Part shown: one piece after another, positions 17,141 to 25,208 of the stretch
How the letters are laid out: the number at the start of each line of letters is the position of its first letter
How positions within the stretch are numbered: position 1 is the first letter of the stretch
From: Bacteroidota bacterium
Lineage (GTDB): Bacteria; Bacteroidota; Ignavibacteria; Kryptoniales; JAKASW01
Reading direction: 5' to 3'
DNA length: 41,205 bases
NCBI GenBank assembly: GCA_021811615.1
Contig: JAJZNW010000014.1
Coordinates: 1-41,205, forward strand
Notes under the pieces: model-generated
What the model saw: the letters and a program-made list of their open reading frames with translations, nothing else
Database searches by the model: none
Told to the model about the DNA's origin: nothing
Translations under genes and position numbers: made by a program

Positions 17141-17451
17141 GCTCTCCTGCCCATTGTGCGCGCCCGTACCTTTCCCGCGCGGTTATGAATTCATGGACAA
17201 GATTGTTAAAATATATCAGTGATACTTTCCCCTATTTACATAAGAGGGGTTTGAAATTACCGAGTTTTTGAAGTTTGCATGAGATTAAAAGCACGATTCT
17301 TTCCTTCAGCAATTCCGTCGATACGAGGTTCCATTGTTCCGCTATTCCCGCGAACGCGGTCCTTCGGACATCATTCCATTTTGGAATATCTCCCGCGCGA
17401 AGTCCCTTCGTGGCTGAGGAAAGACATTTGAAACAAAACCCAGGAGGAGAA
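17141..17451. other. Leader region upstream of the M16 protease
   Basis: About 310 bases without a supported gene. An in-frame extension of the protease runs through it, but it has no ribosome site and would bury the signal peptide. I see a short inverted repeat CCCCT/AGGGG around 17227-17250 and ATTCCA/TGGAAT around 17374-17390. AT-rich stretches near 17205-17220 could hold the promoter. No assignment is certain. Confidence 0.4.
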
Positions 17452-20193
17452 ATGCACCGGATTCCCCGATCCAGTGGAGGTTATGCCGTAAATCCTCAAA
17501 GGCAATTCAGCTTTCCAGATCTGTCTGTAATTGTAGTCCTGTTGATGCTGACGAGCGCTCTCTTTCCGACGCGAGCTGCGCGCGCCGCCGTGACCAGGTC
17601 CACGAGCCATGAAACCGTTTTGAGATCCACACTCAAGAACGGGCTCAGAGTTATTATCGTAAGAAATACTCTCGCGCCGGTCGTAACCACGGAGATCAAT
17701 TACCTGGTGGGTTCTGACGAGGCTCCAGCCGGGTATCCCGGTACGGCGCACGCCATGGAACACATGATGTTCCGCGGAAGCCCGGGCTTGTCGGCGAACC
17801 AGCTCGCGGACATTACTGCGGCGATGGGCGGCGACTTCGACGCCGATACGCAGCAGATGGTCACTCAGTTCTTCTTCACCATCCCCGCCGAAGATCTGAA
17901 CGTCGCACTTCATATAGAAGCGATCAGGATGAGAAGCGTCCTTTGCACCGACAGCTTGTGGGACAAGGAGCGGGGCGCGATCGAACAGGAAGTCGCTTCG
18001 GATCTTTCCAATCCGGAGTACGTCTTCTATACGAAACTCCTCGCAGAAATGTTCAAAGGGACCCCGTACGCCCACGATGCGCTCGGTACGCGGCCGTCTT
18101 TCAACAAGACGAGCGGAACGATGCTCCACGATTTTCATAACACCTGGTATGCTCCGAACAATGCGATCCTGGTTATCGTCGGAGATGTAGTGCCGGATAA
18201 GGCGCTCGCGGAAGTGAAGAGACTCTTTGGAACGATTCCGCCGCATTCTCTGCCGAAGAGACCCGACTTCGTATTTAATCCTGTCAGGACAGACACCATG
18301 AACCTGACGACGGATCTGCCGTACGGACTGGCCGTCATTTCCTACAGGATGCCAGGTACAAACAGCCCCGACTACGCGGCGGCGCAAATACTTTCCGATG
18401 TCCTGAGCAGCCAGAGAGGGAGTCTCTATTCTCTCGTGCCACAAGGGAAGGCGTTGGGTGTTGGCTTTGAATATGCCCCTCTGACAAAGTCGGGACTCGG
18501 CTTCGCTCTCGCCGCTTTCCCGAAAGGCTATGACTCCGCGAAGCTGATGGCAGAAATAAACGACACGCTTGCGGAGGAGCTGAGGACGGGTGTCCCGGCC
18601 GACCTTGTCGAGGCGGCGAAGAGGCACGAGATATCCGACGCGGAATTCCAGAAGAATTCTATCTCCGGTCTTGCTCAGGCGTGGTCCAATGCTGTGGCGA
18701 TCGAGCAGCGCAATTCACCCGAAGAGGACCTGAAGATGATGGAGAAGGTAACGGTGCAAGACGTCAACCGGGTTGCCAGAGAATATCTCAATCCCGAGCA
18801 CGCCATATTCGCGATACTGACTCCTCAGGCATCAGGCAAGCCGATTACTTCGAAGGGCTTCGGAGGAGCAGAATCTTTCACCCCGACGCAGACCGTACCT
18901 GTTGAACTTCCTGCATGGGCCGACAGAGCGATCAGGGAGCCGTCTGTCCCGCGTACCACAATCAATCCGACGGTCACTACGCTGCCCAACGGCATCAAGC
19001 TGATCGTACAGCCCGAATCGATAAGCAACACCGTAACCGTTATCGGCCAGGTAAAGAACAATCCGCAGCTCGAACAGCCTCACGGTCAGGACGGCGTGTC
19101 CAGTGTTCTCGATCAGCTGTTCGGTTTCGGTACGACGACCCTCAACCGCGTGGAGTTCCAGAAGGCTCTGGACGACATCGGTGCCGATGAATCGGCCGGC
19201 GCGAGCTTCTCGGTCCGCGTGCTCAAGTCGAATTTCAGGAGGGGCGTTGAACTTCTCGCCGACAACGAGCTCCATCCGGCACTTCCCGCGATGGCGTTTC
19301 AGATCGTAAGGCAGCAGACTGCCGCCACCGTTGCGGGACAACTCGAGAGCCCCGACTTCCTTACGAGACGGGCGATGAACAAGGCTCTTCTTCCCGAAGG
19401 TGACCCCGTCCTGAGAAAGGCGACTCCGGCAACTGTCGACTCAATTACCCTTCAGGATGTCAGGGACTATTACAACAAAGTCTTCCGTCCCGATATGACA
19501 ACGATAGTAGTAATAGGGAATATCGATCCGGCAGTAGCGAAGAAAGTCATATGGACCTATTTCAAAGGCTGGAAGGCTTCCGGTCCGAAGCCGCAGACAG
19601 AGCTGGCCCCGGTTCCGCTCAACAAGCCCTCGGTGGCTCAGGTCCCCGATGCGAGCAGGGTGCAGGACGTGGTCTATCTTTCGGAGGAACTTGGGATCAC
19701 ACGCTCTAATCCGGATTACTACGCGTTGCAGTTGGGCAACCACGTGCTCGGCGGCGCCTTCTATGCGACGAGATTCTACCGCGACCTCAGGGAAAACAAG
19801 GGACTGGTCTACTACGTCGGCGGGAATCTCGACGTGTACAAGACACGCGGACGCTACGACGTTGACTACGGCTGCGATCCGGGCAATGTCTCGAAGGCAC
19901 GCGTCATAATCATACGTGATTTGAAACAGATGCAGGATACCGAGGTCAGTCAGAAGGAGCTGACGCAGGCAAGAGCCCTCCTGCTGCGGGAGATCCCTCT
20001 TTCCGAATCGAGCGAGAACAGCATCGCTTATGGACTTGTCGGCAGAGCTGTTGAGGGGCTTCCCCTTGATGAGCCCATACTGGCCGCGCGCCGCTATATG
20101 AAGCTGACTGCGAAGGAGGTCGAAGCCGCTTTCGCAAAGTGGATACGTCCGAACGATTTCGTGCAGGTGACCGAAGGGCCGGTGCCTAAATAG
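17452..20193 (+). CDS. Secreted M16 family zinc metalloprotease (two-domain)
   Basis: A 913-residue protein. The ATG at 17452 follows a strong AGGAGGAGA site; the longer frame starting at 17275 is not supported. Residues ~22-47 form a signal peptide or membrane anchor (LSVIVVLLMLTSALFPTRAARA). The first M16 domain has the inverted zinc motif HAMEH (His100, Glu103, His104) and a distal Glu near 180 (AIEQEVASD), so it is catalytic. The second half (from about 520) repeats the M16 fold without the zinc motif but keeps the family's RFYRDLRENKGLVYYVGG. This is the usual active/inactive pair of pitrilysin-like peptidases, which degrade peptides of limited size in a closed chamber, here in the periplasm. 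A terminator follows directly. The gene is probably transcribed alone. Confidence 0.92.
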   Translation: MHRIPRSSGGYAVNPQRQFSFPDLSVIVVLLMLTSALFPTRAARAAVTRSTSHETVLRSTLKNGLRVIIVRNTLAPVVTTEINYLVGSDEAPAGYPGTAHAMEHMMFRGSPGLSANQLADITAAMGGDFDADTQQMVTQFFFTIPAEDLNVALHIEAIRMRSVLCTDSLWDKERGAIEQEVASDLSNPEYVFYTKLLAEMFKGTPYAHDALGTRPSFNKTSGTMLHDFHNTWYAPNNAILVIVGDVVPDKALAEVKRLFGTIPPHSLPKRPDFVFNPVRTDTMNLTTDLPYGLAVISYRMPGTNSPDYAAAQILSDVLSSQRGSLYSLVPQGKALGVGFEYAPLTKSGLGFALAAFPKGYDSAKLMAEINDTLAEELRTGVPADLVEAAKRHEISDAEFQKNSISGLAQAWSNAVAIEQRNSPEEDLKMMEKVTVQDVNRVAREYLNPEHAIFAILTPQASGKPITSKGFGGAESFTPTQTVPVELPAWADRAIREPSVPRTTINPTVTTLPNGIKLIVQPESISNTVTVIGQVKNNPQLEQPHGQDGVSSVLDQLFGFGTTTLNRVEFQKALDDIGADESAGASFSVRVLKSNFRRGVELLADNELHPALPAMAFQIVRQQTAATVAGQLESPDFLTRRAMNKALLPEGDPVLRKATPATVDSITLQDVRDYYNKVFRPDMTTIVVIGNIDPAVAKKVIWTYFKGWKASGPKPQTELAPVPLNKPSVAQVPDASRVQDVVYLSEELGITRSNPDYYALQLGNHVLGGAFYATRFYRDLRENKGLVYYVGGNLDVYKTRGRYDVDYGCDPGNVSKARVIIIRDLKQMQDTEVSQKELTQARALLLREIPLSESSENSIAYGLVGRAVEGLPLDEPILAARRYMKLTAKEVEAAFAKWIRPNDFVQVTEGPVPK

Positions 20194-20206
20194 TGTAAGC
20201 ATAATC

Positions 20207-20245
20207 GGGTGACCGTCACTTTCGAAGCGGCGGTCACCCTGTTTG
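20207..20245 (+). terminator. Intrinsic terminator after the M16 protease
   Basis: GGGTGACCG (20207-20215) pairs with CGGTCACCC (20231-20239), followed by TGTTTGCT. The loop is 15 bases. Confidence 0.8.
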
Positions 20246-20334
20246 CTCCTCGTCCTAATGTGGGGTAAATTCTACAGAAAGCTGGATATGTGAGAGTTCA
20301 GTATGCATAACGAAGAGGGCGAGGGCGGGAAACC

Positions 20335-20886
20335 ATGACGGGCAAATCACTTCTACCGATCGAGCGGATTGAGAAAAGCATTCTCCAGATCCGAGGCAAG
20401 AAGGTCATGATCGATGCAGATCTGGCTGTTTTATTCGGCGTCACGACAAGGAGGCTGAAAGAACAGGTTCGAAGGAACCCTGCAAGGTTTCCACCGGATT
20501 TCATGTTTGAGTTGACGCCCGAAGAGACTTCAGAGGTGGTCGCAAATTGCGACCACCTCGATCGTCTAAAATTTTCACCCTATCGGCCTTTTGCGTTTAC
20601 AGAGCACGGGGCTTTGATGCTTGCGAATGTTTTGAACAGCCCGCGAGCAATCCAGGCCAGTCTTCAAATCGTGCGAACATATATCCGTCTTCGCAAGCTC
20701 CTCTCATCGAATGCTGAACTTGCCCGGAGGATTGACGCTCTCGAGGACAAATACGACAAGCAGTTCAAGATAGTGTTCGACGCGATCCGCCGGCTCATAG
20801 AGCCGCCCGAAAAGCCGAAGAATCCTATTGGGTTCAGAGTCAGAGAGAGGAGAAGCCGGTATGGGCGAGGTACCACCACGAACTAA
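20335..20886 (+). CDS. ORF6N domain protein
   Basis: A 183-residue protein. Residues ~8-98 are an ORF6N domain: LPIERIEKSILQIRGKKVMIDADLAVLFGV, TRRLKEQVRRNPARFPPDFMFELT and PFAFTEHGALMLANVLNSPRAI. The C-terminal part is a basic helix with coiled-coil character (LARRIDALEDKYDKQFKIVFDAIRRLIE). ORF6N proteins are DNA-binding and best known as phage antirepressor-like modules, but many bacteria carry solitary copies. No integrase, structural phage gene or repressor is nearby, so this is an orphan. Its coding sequence contains a 27-bp near-perfect palindrome at the codons for EVVANCDHL. GGGCGGG lies 5 bases before the ATG. Confidence 0.9.
   Translation: MTGKSLLPIERIEKSILQIRGKKVMIDADLAVLFGVTTRRLKEQVRRNPARFPPDFMFELTPEETSEVVANCDHLDRLKFSPYRPFAFTEHGALMLANVLNSPRAIQASLQIVRTYIRLRKLLSSNAELARRIDALEDKYDKQFKIVFDAIRRLIEPPEKPKNPIGFRVRERRSRYGRGTTTN
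20533..20559. repeat. 27-bp palindrome inside the ORF6N gene
   Basis: GAGGTGGTCGCAA (20533-20545), one central A, then TTGCGACCACCTC (20547-20559): 13 perfectly complementary bases per arm. It encodes EVVANCDHL, a segment that I recall as recurrent in ORF6N proteins of this group. It could be a self-binding operator or an RNA hairpin. Confidence 0.85.
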
Positions 20887-20922
20887 ATCTGCCAGGGATT
20901 TTACATCGGTGAGTTTTTCTAA

Positions 20923-21666
20923 ATGAGTACTACTACACCTCCAATTCTGCGGCGTACGTTTCGTCTGCATTCCTGGGAAGTCGATCGCAAGGGGATAGCG
21001 AGACCGGATGTTCTCTTTTCCATCCTTCTCGACAGCGCCTGGGCGCACGCGAACAACTCCAAGTTCAGTTACGATTCTCTCAAAGAAGAGGGGCAGCTCT
21101 GGGTCCTTTCGCGCTTCCTCGCCGTCATTCACGAGCTGCCGAAATGGGACGACGAGATTATTGTCGAAACATGGAGCAAAGGGACGGACAAGTTGTTCGG
21201 TCTTAGAGATTTTAATGTCTTTTCAGAGACCGGCGGGAAGCTCGTCTCGGCAACGTCGGCATGGCTCGTGATAGACAGAAAGACTTCGCGCATCCAGAGA
21301 ATAAACCTGGAAAGCGGCGACTTTCCGGTCCAGCTTGACAAACACGCGATCGACACCAAACTCGAAAAGATCGACGGACGCGAAGCGGTCAGTACCGGCT
21401 TTGATCACGTCGTCACGTACACGGACATCGATGTGAACGATCATGTCAATTCCTCGAGATACCTTGCCTGGATGCTTGACAGTTTTCCTGGGTCCATGCT
21501 CGAAGAAGAGAGTCTCAAATCTTTCGAGGTCAATTTCCTGGCCGAGGCTCAATCGGGCGAGAAAGTCCATGTGAATTCCGCAGACGAATCGGAATACCGG
21601 TATTGTGAAGTGGTTCGGGAAAAGGACGGTGTGGAGTTATGCAGGGCAAAGGTGGTATGGGAGTGA
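20923..21666 (+). CDS. Acyl-ACP thioesterase
   Basis: A 247-residue protein of the FatA/acyl-ACP thioesterase family (double hotdog). It would hydrolyse acyl-ACP to free fatty acid in the cytosol. The N-terminal hotdog has FRLHSWEVDRKGIARPDVLF, LLDSAWAHA and LWVLSRFLAVIHELPKWDDEI with IVETWSKG. The second hotdog has the characteristic YTDIDVNDHVNSSRYLAWMLDSF, in which the Asn/His pair is typical of the active site. The length matches bacterial members. GGTGAG lies about 10 bases before the ATG. It sits 36 bases after the ORF6N gene on the same strand; a functional link is not apparent. Confidence 0.92.
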   Translation: MSTTTPPILRRTFRLHSWEVDRKGIARPDVLFSILLDSAWAHANNSKFSYDSLKEEGQLWVLSRFLAVIHELPKWDDEIIVETWSKGTDKLFGLRDFNVFSETGGKLVSATSAWLVIDRKTSRIQRINLESGDFPVQLDKHAIDTKLEKIDGREAVSTGFDHVVTYTDIDVNDHVNSSRYLAWMLDSFPGSMLEEESLKSFEVNFLAEAQSGEKVHVNSADESEYRYCEVVREKDGVELCRAKVVWE

Positions 21667-21748
21667 GACCGTAGCTGAAATAGTCCACAGGTATCCGGAT
21701 GATAACGTTTTTGCAGAACTTGCGATGCGCAGAGAATCGCGTCGCTTC

Positions 21749-22999
21749 CTATTCTGCGCTTGGCTGAGTCACGGCTCCCATGAACATGATGGTGTTATTA
21801 TGGTTTTCCTTGATAAGGAAAATGAACGGACGATCTGCGTCGAAAGAGGGAGGAATCGGCATCGCTATGGTCATCCCGATGCCAATCGAAGTGACTGCAG
21901 CTGCTTTAGTCCCGGCCTCGTTAACATCGATATAGGTTTTGTGTAAGACAGATGTTACGTAGAGCCCCGACTGAGGACTGATGCGGCTGAAATCGGCCTC
22001 CTGGGGAACAAACGCATCGGGCATCCCCATTACGGCGAGTATACTGTCGAGGTCAATTGAGTACCCGAGTTTGAACTTCGGTAGTGTCACGTTCAGATCT
22101 GTCGGTTTGAATCCGGCGAATATGCTGTTCAGCTCGCTCTGGCTCAGGGGTGGGATAGGATTGCCGGAAGTTATGGCGATTGTCGGGAGAAGGACAACCA
22201 TACTGTAGCCGCCGTTTCCGTAAGGAAGCTCGACGGCCGTGAAGTTCTGATCTGAATAGTAATTCAGCGTGTCGTTCAGAGTCATCATCGAATCTGACTC
22301 GGTCCCCCCGCCGGCAAGATAAAATGTCTCAAATTTCGTAGCCGCATCCGGAAATTTGTATTCCCAGGTGCCATGGAAATAGAGAGCGTTGATCAGGTAC
22401 ATCACTGCACTTGGTGGAATTGGGCCGGAAAGGATACCGGGAATCAACCCGTCCGTATTGCTGTTGACCCAGCCATTTATTGTGTTGACAGCAGTGGGGC
22501 TGTCGAAATTTAACGCGGCAACCTTGGCATTGAAGTAGGTAGAGTTCGTCGTTACGAAGCTGTCAAGTACGGGAAAGGTGTTTCTGTACCAGATCGAGTT
22601 GGCAATATCGAACGTCACGTTCGGATCGAGAGCCTTGAACATCGCGATGAGGTTCTGGTACGACTGGTTTATCTCTGCATTCGACATCCCGGTGAGACCG
22701 AGTGTGTTCTGCATCTGCGCGTACGTCTGGCCGGAGGCGCCGTTCAACGTCATCGCAAGCGCCATGGAAACGCTTAAGGGTGAGATGAAGAAGTTTTTCC
22801 CGTTGTTTTGGGCAGAGACCTGGTTGAAGAGGGTGGTTGAAAATGAATTGTTCGCCGATTCGACCGCCTTGTCGGTCGAGCTCAAAGGTGCGGTGGATGT
22901 TGGGGTGTTCAAATACGGAGATGTTGCCTTGCTGCAACCGTAATCAATCATGGCAACGGCGATCATCAGTCCTGCCATTAAGAAACCGAGCCTGCGCAT
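21749..22999 (-). CDS. Lipoprotein serpin (serine protease inhibitor)
   Basis: A 416-residue protein. The N-terminus is a lipoprotein signal with the lipobox-like DYGC (Cys22), so it should be membrane-anchored outside the cytosol. From residue ~47 it is a complete serpin: NFFISPLSVSMALAMTLNGASGQT, a central INALYFHGTWEYKF and the late FxxDRPFIFLI followed by NTIMFMGAV. The reactive-loop hinge is EAGTKAAAVT; small residues at P12-P9 mean it should be inhibitory. Counting from P17 Glu puts P1 at about Thr-Ile (near GMTIAMP), suggesting targets other than trypsin-like enzymes. Bacterial serpins often protect against host or self proteases; this locus is rich in proteases. It stands alone on the minus strand between two plus-strand units. 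Confidence 0.93.
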   Translation of the reverse strand: MRRLGFLMAGLMIAVAMIDYGCSKATSPYLNTPTSTAPLSSTDKAVESANNSFSTTLFNQVSAQNNGKNFFISPLSVSMALAMTLNGASGQTYAQMQNTLGLTGMSNAEINQSYQNLIAMFKALDPNVTFDIANSIWYRNTFPVLDSFVTTNSTYFNAKVAALNFDSPTAVNTINGWVNSNTDGLIPGILSGPIPPSAVMYLINALYFHGTWEYKFPDAATKFETFYLAGGGTESDSMMTLNDTLNYYSDQNFTAVELPYGNGGYSMVVLLPTIAITSGNPIPPLSQSELNSIFAGFKPTDLNVTLPKFKLGYSIDLDSILAVMGMPDAFVPQEADFSRISPQSGLYVTSVLHKTYIDVNEAGTKAAAVTSIGIGMTIAMPIPPSFDADRPFIFLIKENHNNTIMFMGAVTQPSAE

Positions 23000-23285
23000 A
23001 GTTCATTCCCTTTCAAATTGCCATTGCAAACTCAAGGTTGCCAGAGACTTCTTATCCGGTGGTACCCGTTTTCGATAAACTTATCCCAAATGATGTTAGT
23101 ATGCAAGCCCGTGAGAAGTTTCGCTGTCCGCTGCGGCCTGATAGCGTTTTCCTTTTTTGAATTTGCCGCGAAGTCTGCGAGCCCGGCGCGGGTTTCACGC
23201 AGGGGAGCGGATCGCTGCAGATGGAGTCTCGGTCGACTCTCGCGGAACGTTCTCGTCGTCTTATATCAATTAATAATTCTATTGA
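23000..23285. other. Spacer between serpin and arsenic operon
   Basis: About 290 bases carrying the serpin promoter on one side and leading to the ars promoter on the other. I see no frame with a ribosome site, no tRNA-like fold and no repeat of note. The part from 23255 on becomes AT-rich (ATATCAATTAATAATTC), as expected upstream of a strong promoter. Confidence 0.4.
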
Positions 23286-23314
23286 TTGACGCGGATGTAA
23301 CATGTGCTTATCTT
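23286..23314 (+). promoter_or_regulatory. Promoter of the ars operon
   Basis: A -35-like TTGACG (23286-23291), a 17-base spacer, and a -10-like TATCTT (23309-23314). TATCTTTT also resembles the Bacteroidota -7 box TAnnTTTG. The operator begins at the last base of the -10. Confidence 0.6.
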
Positions 23315-23335
23315 TTATCGTAAAGATACGATAAA
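23314..23335. promoter_or_regulatory. Predicted ArsR operator
   Basis: TTTATCGTA (23314-23322), spacer AAGA, TACGATAAA (23327-23335): a perfect 9-bp inverted repeat located over the expected transcription start and 12 bases before the arsR ATG. The position is right for repression by the ArsR dimer encoded directly downstream. Confidence 0.75.
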
Positions 23336-23347
23336 GGACTTCAGGAA

Positions 23348-23701
23348 ATGCCCGTAACGAAAACAGAAGAGTTCAAGTCGAAAGAAGTGCGGCTGTCCAG
23401 GCTGGCGAAGGCGCTCGCTCATCCGGCACGCGTGGCGATCCTGAGGACCCTCGCGAAAAGGAATGCTTGTGTCTGCGGTGAAATCGTAGATGTGCTGCCG
23501 CTTGCCCAGGCCACCGTTTCGCAACACCTCAAGGAGCTGAAGGACGCGGGCCTCGTCACTGGTACCATCGAGGGCCCTTCGTCATGCTATTGCCTTAACA
23601 AGAAAGCCGTGAGCGATCTTGCCTCTCAGCTCGGCGAACTCTTCGACGAGCTGATGTCCGGATGCGAGGAGAATAGTTGTTCGGCGAAGGGAAGACAATG
23701 A
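23348..23701 (+). CDS. arsR: ArsR/SmtB family repressor
   Basis: A 117-residue winged-helix repressor. The recognition helix region is LAQATVSQHLKELKDAGLV (52-70). Cys41 and Cys43 in NACVCGEIV lie at the end of helix 3, the same place as the As(III)-binding ELCVCDL motif. Extra cysteines at 80, 82, 106 and 111 could add a third ligand. When As(III) binds, the dimer should leave the operator at 23314-23335 and release its own operon. Its stop overlaps the next start as ATGA. Identification as an arsenic sensor rests on the cysteines and on arsM downstream. Confidence 0.92.
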   Translation: MPVTKTEEFKSKEVRLSRLAKALAHPARVAILRTLAKRNACVCGEIVDVLPLAQATVSQHLKELKDAGLVTGTIEGPSSCYCLNKKAVSDLASQLGELFDELMSGCEENSCSAKGRQ

Positions 23702-24144
23702 ATGTAACGCTTAGAAAATCAGGCCCGGCTGACAGAGAACTAATCTCGTCCATGCTTGCGGCGGCGAAACTCCCGGGCGAGAGTCTCGACAACGGCGTGA
23801 CTTCCTTCTATGTAGCGGTAGAAGACGGCGAAGTAATCGGAATGGCGGGAATGGAATTCTATGGAGGCGATGCACTTCTCCGGTCGGTGACGGTCCTGCC
23901 GGGAATGAGAGCCAAAGGCTACGGCTCAATGATCGTTGATCGGATGCTGGACGAAGCACGGAACGCCGATGTGCGCAGCGTCGTCCTGCTCACAGAGACC
24001 GCCGGAGATTTCTTCTTCAAGAAGGGATTCTCTTTCGTCGAACGCTCCGATATAGATAATGCGGAATTGAAGCGTTCTTCGGAGTTTGCATATGCCTGTC
24101 CTAAATCTGCCGTCTGCATGAAACTTGAACTTGTTTCGCAATAG
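23698..24144 (+). CDS. arsN2: ArsN2-like GNAT N-acetyltransferase
   Basis: A 148-residue GNAT protein starting at the ATG at 23698 that overlaps the arsR stop (ATGA), so it is translationally coupled. Motifs are YVAVEDGEVIGMAGMEFYGGDALLRSVTVLPGMRAKGYGSMIVDRM (acetyl-CoA pyrophosphate loop in RAKGYGS) and LLTETAGDFFFKKGFSFVERSDI. This LLTxTAxxFFxxxGFxxxxR pattern is typical of the acetyltransferases that accompany ars genes and are named ArsN2. Related enzymes (ArsN1) acetylate organoarsenical herbicide-like compounds; the substrate of ArsN2 is not settled. Placement between arsR and arsM supports a role in arsenic metabolism. Confidence 0.85.
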   Translation: MNVTLRKSGPADRELISSMLAAAKLPGESLDNGVTSFYVAVEDGEVIGMAGMEFYGGDALLRSVTVLPGMRAKGYGSMIVDRMLDEARNADVRSVVLLTETAGDFFFKKGFSFVERSDIDNAELKRSSEFAYACPKSAVCMKLELVSQ

Positions 24145-24180
24145 TATCATTCTCATCACGATAATTTCCGGAGGGCTGTA

Positions 24181-24966
24181 ATGAAAAACGAAGAACAACT
24201 GAAGTCAGAAGTAAAGGACAAATACTCTGCGATCGTAACCGACTCGAAATCGCGGTGCGGCTGCGGAGGAAAAACGGAGGTCGTTTTTGAAATCGACTAC
24301 TCCCGAATCGACGGCTATGACCCTGAAGCAGATTACGGGCTCGGTTGCGGGATTCCCACCGACGGTGCGGGGATTAAGCCCGGAGATACGGTCCTCGATC
24401 TCGGGAGCGGTGCGGGCAACGACGTGTTCGTCGCACGGAGAGTTGTGGGCGAGACAGGAAAAGTTATCGGCGTCGATATGACCGAAGCGATGGTAGAAAA
24501 GGCGAAGGCAAACAATGCGAGGGCAGGTTACTCTAACGTCGAGTTCCGTCTCTGCGAGATCGAGAATATGCCTGTCGATTCAGACAGCGTCGATGTCGTT
24601 CTCAGCAATTGCGTGCTCAACCTCGTTCCGGACAAAGCGCGTGCGTTTTCAGAGATAATGCGCGTGCTCAAGCCGGGCGGACACTTCAGCATTTCAGACA
24701 TAGTCACGACCGCCGCACTGCCACAGCGGCTGAGGGATGTAGCGGCATTGTACGCGGGCTGCGTGAGCGGGGCGCTCGTGAAGGAAGAGTATGTTTCCAT
24801 TATCGAGAAATGGGGTTTCATGGATGTCGTCGTGAAAAATGAACGGCCTATCACGGTTCCGGACGGTAACCTGGACGGAGTGAGCGGAGATGACCTTGAC
24901 GCGCTGCGGTCTTCCGGTTCAGCGATAATAAGCATTACGATCACCGGCAGAAAGCCGTCAGCTTGA
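24181..24966 (+). CDS. arsM: Arsenite S-adenosylmethionine methyltransferase
   Basis: A 261-residue SAM-dependent methyltransferase that converts As(III) to methylated, partly volatile arsenicals in the cytosol. The SAM motif is VLDLGSGAGNDVFVA (71-85). Cys28, Cys56, Cys144 and Cys194 have the spacing expected for the four conserved ArsM cysteines (28 between the first pair, 50 between the last pair), in SRCGCGG, YGLGCGIP, LSNCVLNL and YAGCVSGA. GGAGGG lies just before the ATG. It is the last gene of the operon arsR-arsN2-arsM. No arsB/acr3 pump or arsC reductase is present, so methylation may be the main detoxification step at this locus. Confidence 0.95.
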   Translation: MKNEEQLKSEVKDKYSAIVTDSKSRCGCGGKTEVVFEIDYSRIDGYDPEADYGLGCGIPTDGAGIKPGDTVLDLGSGAGNDVFVARRVVGETGKVIGVDMTEAMVEKAKANNARAGYSNVEFRLCEIENMPVDSDSVDVVLSNCVLNLVPDKARAFSEIMRVLKPGGHFSISDIVTTAALPQRLRDVAALYAGCVSGALVKEEYVSIIEKWGFMDVVVKNERPITVPDGNLDGVSGDDLDALRSSGSAIISITITGRKPSA

Positions 24967-25165
24967 GAGGAAGCGGAACTTTTTTGGCAGACTCATTGCC
25001 GATGAGATCCAGCCGGGGATACCCGGCCCAAGGCCGAATATCAAGGGATTTCGTTTCCCAGAACTGCTGTTGATGTTGCACTTGAGCGCGGCTCGAAATA
25101 ACTTCATCGAGCCGCTCAGGTGCAGATCTGTCTCTCCTGTCCGCCGGAATAAAGGTGCTCTGAAT

Positions 25166-25200
25166 CATCCCAATTGAGAATTCGAAATTCATAATTTAGA
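25166..25200 (+). repeat. 'AATTCGAAATTC' word tract before a start codon
   Basis: AATTGAGAATTCGAAATTC followed by ATAATTTAGAAAC fills the bases just upstream of the J-domain gene. It is made of near-palindromic AATTC/GAATT words. It is a third family of degenerate intergenic words in this window. The preceding 200 bases (24967-25165) hold nothing I recognise. Confidence 0.45.
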
Positions 25201-25208
25201 AACATAAT

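Noticed and set aside
17371..18627. A 418-codon minus-strand frame under the M16 protease
   Set aside because: Arg-rich shadow of the protease gene, without motif or ribosome site.
20335..20886. A prophage around the ORF6N gene
   Set aside because: No integrase, attachment repeats, capsid or lysis genes are nearby; neighbours are housekeeping or metabolic genes.
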